This document shows, one piece after another, positions 7,220-10,400 of a stretch of 10,400 nucleotides of DNA. The notes beneath the pieces are model-generated. The model had not been told where the DNA came from and did not search any database. It saw only the letters and a program-made list of their open reading frames with translations. Each line of letters begins with the position of its first letter. Positions within the stretch are counted from its first letter, which is position 1. The DNA comes from Bacteroides sp. Lineage in GTDB: Bacteria; Bacteroidota; Bacteroidia; Bacteroidales; Bacteroidaceae. The position numbers and the translations under genes were made by a program. The stretch spans positions 1 through 10,400 of the forward strand of contig JAJPZL010000405.1 in assembly GCA_021204375.1 (NCBI GenBank). Reading direction: 5' to 3'.

Positions 7220-7298
7220 TTCTTCTATCAGTACAAAACCCAGACAGGAACGTCTCTTCATTATAAGAAAACCAAATGTTCAAAACCTTGGAAATAGT

Positions 7299-9554
7299 AT
7301 GAAACAAACAAACTACCATATATTTGATTTTATGGACTTTGATCCGGAGCTCTCTGTAGAGGAATCACTCTGGACAGCCTGCCGGCCCACCGATATATGT
7401 GAAAAAGAGGGAGATATCTATATCACTATCCCTTTTCAGAAACAGCAGCTATCCGCCGATATGGCTGCGGATAGTTCGGTACCCAGGCAGGAGTATACCC
7501 TGGTGATCCGCCAGTATACCAACCATATTACCCGTATTTTCAGTGGCTTCGGACTTTCGGAACTAAACGATCGTTCCGAAATGTTGCAATTCAGCGCAGA
7601 GATCCGGAAGCTTCCCCTCTCCTTTTCCCGCACAGAAGAGGAGTGGGTGATCACCACTACCGATGGAGTAAAATGCGCAGTGGTAAATCTGAGGAAGGCA
7701 GTTATTGATCATTGGAGCGACCTGCAATCCGCACCCCAGGAGACAGTGGATATTGCCTTCTATCCGGATGGAAAGAAAGAGATCAGGTTGAGTAGCTACG
7801 ATCACTTCTCCCCGCCCCGATACGATGCGTTACCCCTGGCCTATTGCCTGAAAGAGGGGCAGAAAGAGCGGGCTACCCTCTCTTTCAAAGCCATGCCCGA
7901 CGAAACATTTACCGGTACCGGAGAGCGTTTTGCAAAGATGGACCTGAGCGGGCGTACCTTTCAATTGAAAAACCAGGACGGACAGGGAGTGAACAACCGT
8001 CGTACCTATAAAAATATACCTTTTTACCTCTCCAGCCGTATATACGGTGTTTTTTACCACACCTGTGCCTACTCAAAATTGTCGCTGGCCGACCATTCGA
8101 CACGCTCGGTACAGTTCCTCAGCGATCAACCGGAAATAGATCTGTTCCTGATCGCCGGTGAAACGCCGGAAGAGGTGCTGAAAGGGTATCGCTCCCTGAC
8201 AGGCTATCCCTCTATGCCTCCGCTATGGAGTTTCGGAGTATGGATGAGCCGTATGACCTATTTCAGTGCGGACGAAGTAGAGGAGGTATGCAACCGAATG
8301 CGTCGGGAGAAATATCCGTGTGATGTGATCCACCTCGATACCGGCTGGTTTAAAACCGACTGGCTTTGCGAATGGAAATTTAACGACGAGCGTTTTCCCG
8401 ATCCGGAAGGCTTTATCCGTGCACTTAAAGAGAAGGGTTACCGGGTCTCCCTGTGGCAGCTGCCCTACATTGCCGAGGGTGCCGAACAAATTACGGAAGC
8501 CTGTGAGAACCACTACATCGGAAAGATACATAGACAACAGCAATCCGAAGGTTCTAATTTTTCTACACTGGATTATGCCGGCACTATTGACTTTACCTAT
8601 CCGGCAGCCACTGACTGGTACAAGGGACTTTTAAAGAAGCTGCTGGATATGGGAGTCGTATGTATCAAAACCGATTTCGGGGAGAACATTCACATGGATG
8701 CCCAATACCACAATATGCCTCCGGAACTCCTGAATAACCTCTACGCCCTGCTCTACCAGAAAGCAGCCTACGAAATAACCCGGGATGTAACCGGCGAAGG
8801 CATTATCTGGGCACGGGCCGGATGGGCCGGATGCCAGCGTTATCCGCTCCATTGGGGAGGCGACTCCGCCTCTACCTGGGATGGGATGGCAGGTTCCCTC
8901 AAAGGAGGGCTTCACTTCGGGCTCTCCGGCTTTGCCTTCTGGAGTCACGATGTACCCGGATTCCACAGCCTGCCCGATTTTATGAACTCTTCGGTAGAGG
9001 AAGACCTCTACGTACGCTGGACCCAGTTCGGGGTATTCTCCTCCCACCTTCGTTACCACGGAACCCACAAACGGGAACCGTGGCATTATCCCACCATTGC
9101 ATCGATTATAAAAAAATGGTGGAACCTGCGTTACGGACTGATCCCCTATATTGTGGAGCAGAGCCGGAAAGCCATTGATAGCGGGTATCCTCTTTTACGG
9201 GCACTCATCTTTCATCATCCGGAAGATAAACTTTGCCGCCATATTGACGATCAGTACTATTTCGGGGATGATTTTCTGGTAGCTCCCGTGATGAACAGTG
9301 AGAACCGCAGGGAAGTATACCTGCCCGAAGGAGAGTGGGTTGACTTCTTCACAGGAGAAGCGTATACCGGCAAACAGTGGCTTACCCGGGAGAACATCCC
9401 CCTGGAAACCATGCCGGTTTATGTAAAGAAAGGGGCTTCGATTCCCTTTTATCCGAAAATCGTTCAATGCACAGATGAGATGGACCTTACCCAAACGATA
9501 CAGATTGAGATAGACCCTGCTTTTCAAGGAATTTTCAATAGAACAGATTATTAA
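7299..9554 (+). CDS. GH31 family glycosidase, probable alpha-xylosidase (YicI-like)
   Basis: Predicted 751 residues, close to the 772 of E. coli YicI. GH31 enzymes hydrolyse alpha-linked glycosyl residues with retention; YicI-type members release alpha-xylose from oligosaccharides such as those of xyloglucan. An N-terminal beta-sandwich with TGTGERFAKMDLSGR and NNRRTYKNIPFYLS is followed by the (beta/alpha)8 barrel: PPLWSFGVWMSR, HLDTGWFKTDW with CEWKF, nucleophile D459 in IKTDFGE, acid/base D522 in HWGGDS, and FWSHDVPGF. The C-terminal sandwich contains YYFGDDFLVAPV and PVYVKKGASIPF. The barrel motifs resemble alpha-xylosidases more than alpha-glucosidases, but specificity is inferred. No signal peptide, so cytoplasmic. 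The frame extends 46 codons upstream to 7161, but that part has no GH31-like content and overlaps the divergent promoter region, so MKQTNYHIFDF at 7299 is preferred. Intact. It is followed after 19 bp by the UroD-like gene, probably one operon. Confidence 0.92.
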   Translation: MKQTNYHIFDFMDFDPELSVEESLWTACRPTDICEKEGDIYITIPFQKQQLSADMAADSSVPRQEYTLVIRQYTNHITRIFSGFGLSELNDRSEMLQFSAEIRKLPLSFSRTEEEWVITTTDGVKCAVVNLRKAVIDHWSDLQSAPQETVDIAFYPDGKKEIRLSSYDHFSPPRYDALPLAYCLKEGQKERATLSFKAMPDETFTGTGERFAKMDLSGRTFQLKNQDGQGVNNRRTYKNIPFYLSSRIYGVFYHTCAYSKLSLADHSTRSVQFLSDQPEIDLFLIAGETPEEVLKGYRSLTGYPSMPPLWSFGVWMSRMTYFSADEVEEVCNRMRREKYPCDVIHLDTGWFKTDWLCEWKFNDERFPDPEGFIRALKEKGYRVSLWQLPYIAEGAEQITEACENHYIGKIHRQQQSEGSNFSTLDYAGTIDFTYPAATDWYKGLLKKLLDMGVVCIKTDFGENIHMDAQYHNMPPELLNNLYALLYQKAAYEITRDVTGEGIIWARAGWAGCQRYPLHWGGDSASTWDGMAGSLKGGLHFGLSGFAFWSHDVPGFHSLPDFMNSSVEEDLYVRWTQFGVFSSHLRYHGTHKREPWHYPTIASIIKKWWNLRYGLIPYIVEQSRKAIDSGYPLLRALIFHHPEDKLCRHIDDQYYFGDDFLVAPVMNSENRREVYLPEGEWVDFFTGEAYTGKQWLTRENIPLETMPVYVKKGASIPFYPKIVQCTDEMDLTQTIQIEIDPAFQGIFNRTDY

Positions 9555-9573
9555 TCAAACCCTTACAAGTACC

Positions 9574-10400
9574 ATGATACATACCTGGAAAACAAACTGG
9601 GAAGAGAGTAAACAACGTTATATAGATTGGTGGAACCGCAAAGGAGTGGTGATCACTATGTGGGAACACCTGCAACAGGGAGTCACTCCCCATGCAGCCA
9701 TTCCGGCTCCTCCGGCTCCCGTAGATCTGAATCAACGCTGGTTCGATCCTCAGTGGAGAGCAGCGGAACTGGATTATTATGTATCACGCAGTTCCCTCAA
9801 AGCAGATATACTGCCTGTGGCCAATACCCAGCTGGGACCCGGTTCGCTGGCAGCTATGCTGGGAGGCGTATGGGAAGGCGGCGAAGATACCATCTGGATA
9901 CACCCCTCGCCTAACCCGGTAGAAGATATTGTACTGGACCCGGATAACGAAGCCTGGAGGATCCACAAAGAACTGCTCAAAGCCTGTAAAGAAAAGGCTC
10001 AGGGAAACTACTATGTAGGAATGCCCGATCTGATGGAAGGATTGGATATCCTGGCTGCTCTCCGGGGTACAGATACCGTACTGATGGATACGGTGATGAA
10101 TCCGGAACTGCTAGATAAGCAGCTCAGACAGGTCAATAAGATCTATTTCCGGGTATTTGATGAGCTCTACGAGATCATCCGCGAAGGAGATGATATGGCC
10201 TTCTGTTACTTCTCCATCTGGGCTCCCGGCAAACTGAGTAAACTACAGAGCGATATCTCCATTATGATCGGAGAAGAGGATTACCGCCGCTTTGTACAAC
10301 CCTACATCCGGGAACAATGCCAAAAGATAGATTATACCATCTCCCCCCTGGACGGAGTAGGTGCTATCCGGCATTTAGATGCTCTGCTGGAGATCGAAGA
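9574..10400 (+). CDS. Uroporphyrinogen-decarboxylase-like protein, 3' end outside window
   Basis: An ATG at 9574, 19 bp after the GH31 stop, opens a frame of 275 codons that continues to the window edge. It begins IHTWKTNWEESKQRYIDWW and contains GGEDTIWIHP, YYVGMPDLMEG, AALRGTDTVLMD, YFSIWAPGKLSKLQSD, DYRRFVQPYIREQC and SPLDGVGAIRHLDALLEIE. These match the UroD superfamily branch found next to glycoside hydrolases in Bacteroidota and Firmicutes, often labelled 'uroporphyrinogen decarboxylase (URO-D)' or 'trimethylamine corrinoid protein 2'. It is not the haem-pathway HemE: the usual N-terminal RQAGR motif is absent. The superfamily fold is a TIM barrel that includes corrinoid methyltransferases, but the role of this branch is unknown. 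No signal peptide is present, so it is cytoplasmic. The tight spacing suggests it is expressed with GH31 and serves sugar metabolism. Confidence 0.8.
   Translation, partial: MIHTWKTNWEESKQRYIDWWNRKGVVITMWEHLQQGVTPHAAIPAPPAPVDLNQRWFDPQWRAAELDYYVSRSSLKADILPVANTQLGPGSLAAMLGGVWEGGEDTIWIHPSPNPVEDIVLDPDNEAWRIHKELLKACKEKAQGNYYVGMPDLMEGLDILAALRGTDTVLMDTVMNPELLDKQLRQVNKIYFRVFDELYEIIREGDDMAFCYFSIWAPGKLSKLQSDISIMIGEEDYRRFVQPYIREQCQKIDYTISPLDGVGAIRHLDALLEIE

Noticed and set aside
7161..7298. 46-codon N-terminal extension of the GH31 gene
   Set aside because: The added residues have no GH31-like or signal-peptide character and the region holds the divergent promoter elements. ATG at 7299 gives the expected family start.
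1..10400. CRISPR array, tRNA, rRNA, transposase or prophage genes
   Set aside because: No regularly spaced direct repeats, no cloverleaf with a T-arm consensus, no rRNA-like stretches and no transposase or phage motifs were seen in the gaps or frames.

Overview
The window looks like a chromosomal segment of a Bacteroidota bacterium, most likely order Bacteroidales. Evidence: promoter-like TAnnTTTG boxes in front of several genes, AT-rich leaders without strong Shine-Dalgarno sequences, TAA as the usual stop, and gene families typical of gut or anaerobic Bacteroidales (M20C dipeptidase, PL10-CE8 pectinolytic fusion, ModF/PhrA-like double ABC ATPase, GH31, UroD-like protein). The genus cannot be fixed from the sequence alone.

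Layout. Positions 1-336 hold two short minus-strand genes: the first 24 codons of a gene cut by the left edge, preceded by a 74-residue single-pass membrane protein. At 491-1945 (+) is an intact PepD-type aminoacyl-histidine dipeptidase. The gene-poor stretch 1946-2343 holds a roughly 280-bp hairpin-rich element bounded by imperfect inverted repeats, which resembles dispersed intergenic repeats of Bacteroidota, followed by a promoter. At 2344-3371 (+) is a secreted endonuclease/exonuclease/phosphatase (EEP) family protein broken by a one-base deletion inside its GDFND motif. At 3519-5643 (+) is a secreted pectate lyase (PL10) - pectinesterase (CE8) fusion interrupted by two in-frame TAG codons and a +1 frameshift at a run of seven G. 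At 5690-7144 (-) is an intact double ABC ATPase, convergent with the pectin gene and divergent from the next. At 7299-9554 (+) is an intact cytoplasmic GH31 alpha-xylosidase-like enzyme, followed after 19 bp by a uroporphyrinogen-decarboxylase-like gene that runs off the right edge.

How it fits together. The PL10-CE8 protein would de-esterify and cleave pectin outside the cytoplasm. The GH31 enzyme would trim alpha-linked xylosyl or glucosyl ends of imported oligosaccharides inside the cell. The UroD-like protein is probably co-transcribed with GH31. No SusC/SusD pair or regulator is visible, so this is at most the edge of a polysaccharide-utilisation region. PepD and the ABC ATPase look like unrelated housekeeping genes.

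The main puzzle is that four lesions fall in two adjacent genes (about 3.0-5.3 kb) while about 2,000 codons of flanking genes are clean. This could be local gene decay or local sequence error. I did not find a convincing undescribed system. The best candidates for a second look are the intergenic element at 1952-2233 and the lesion cluster.
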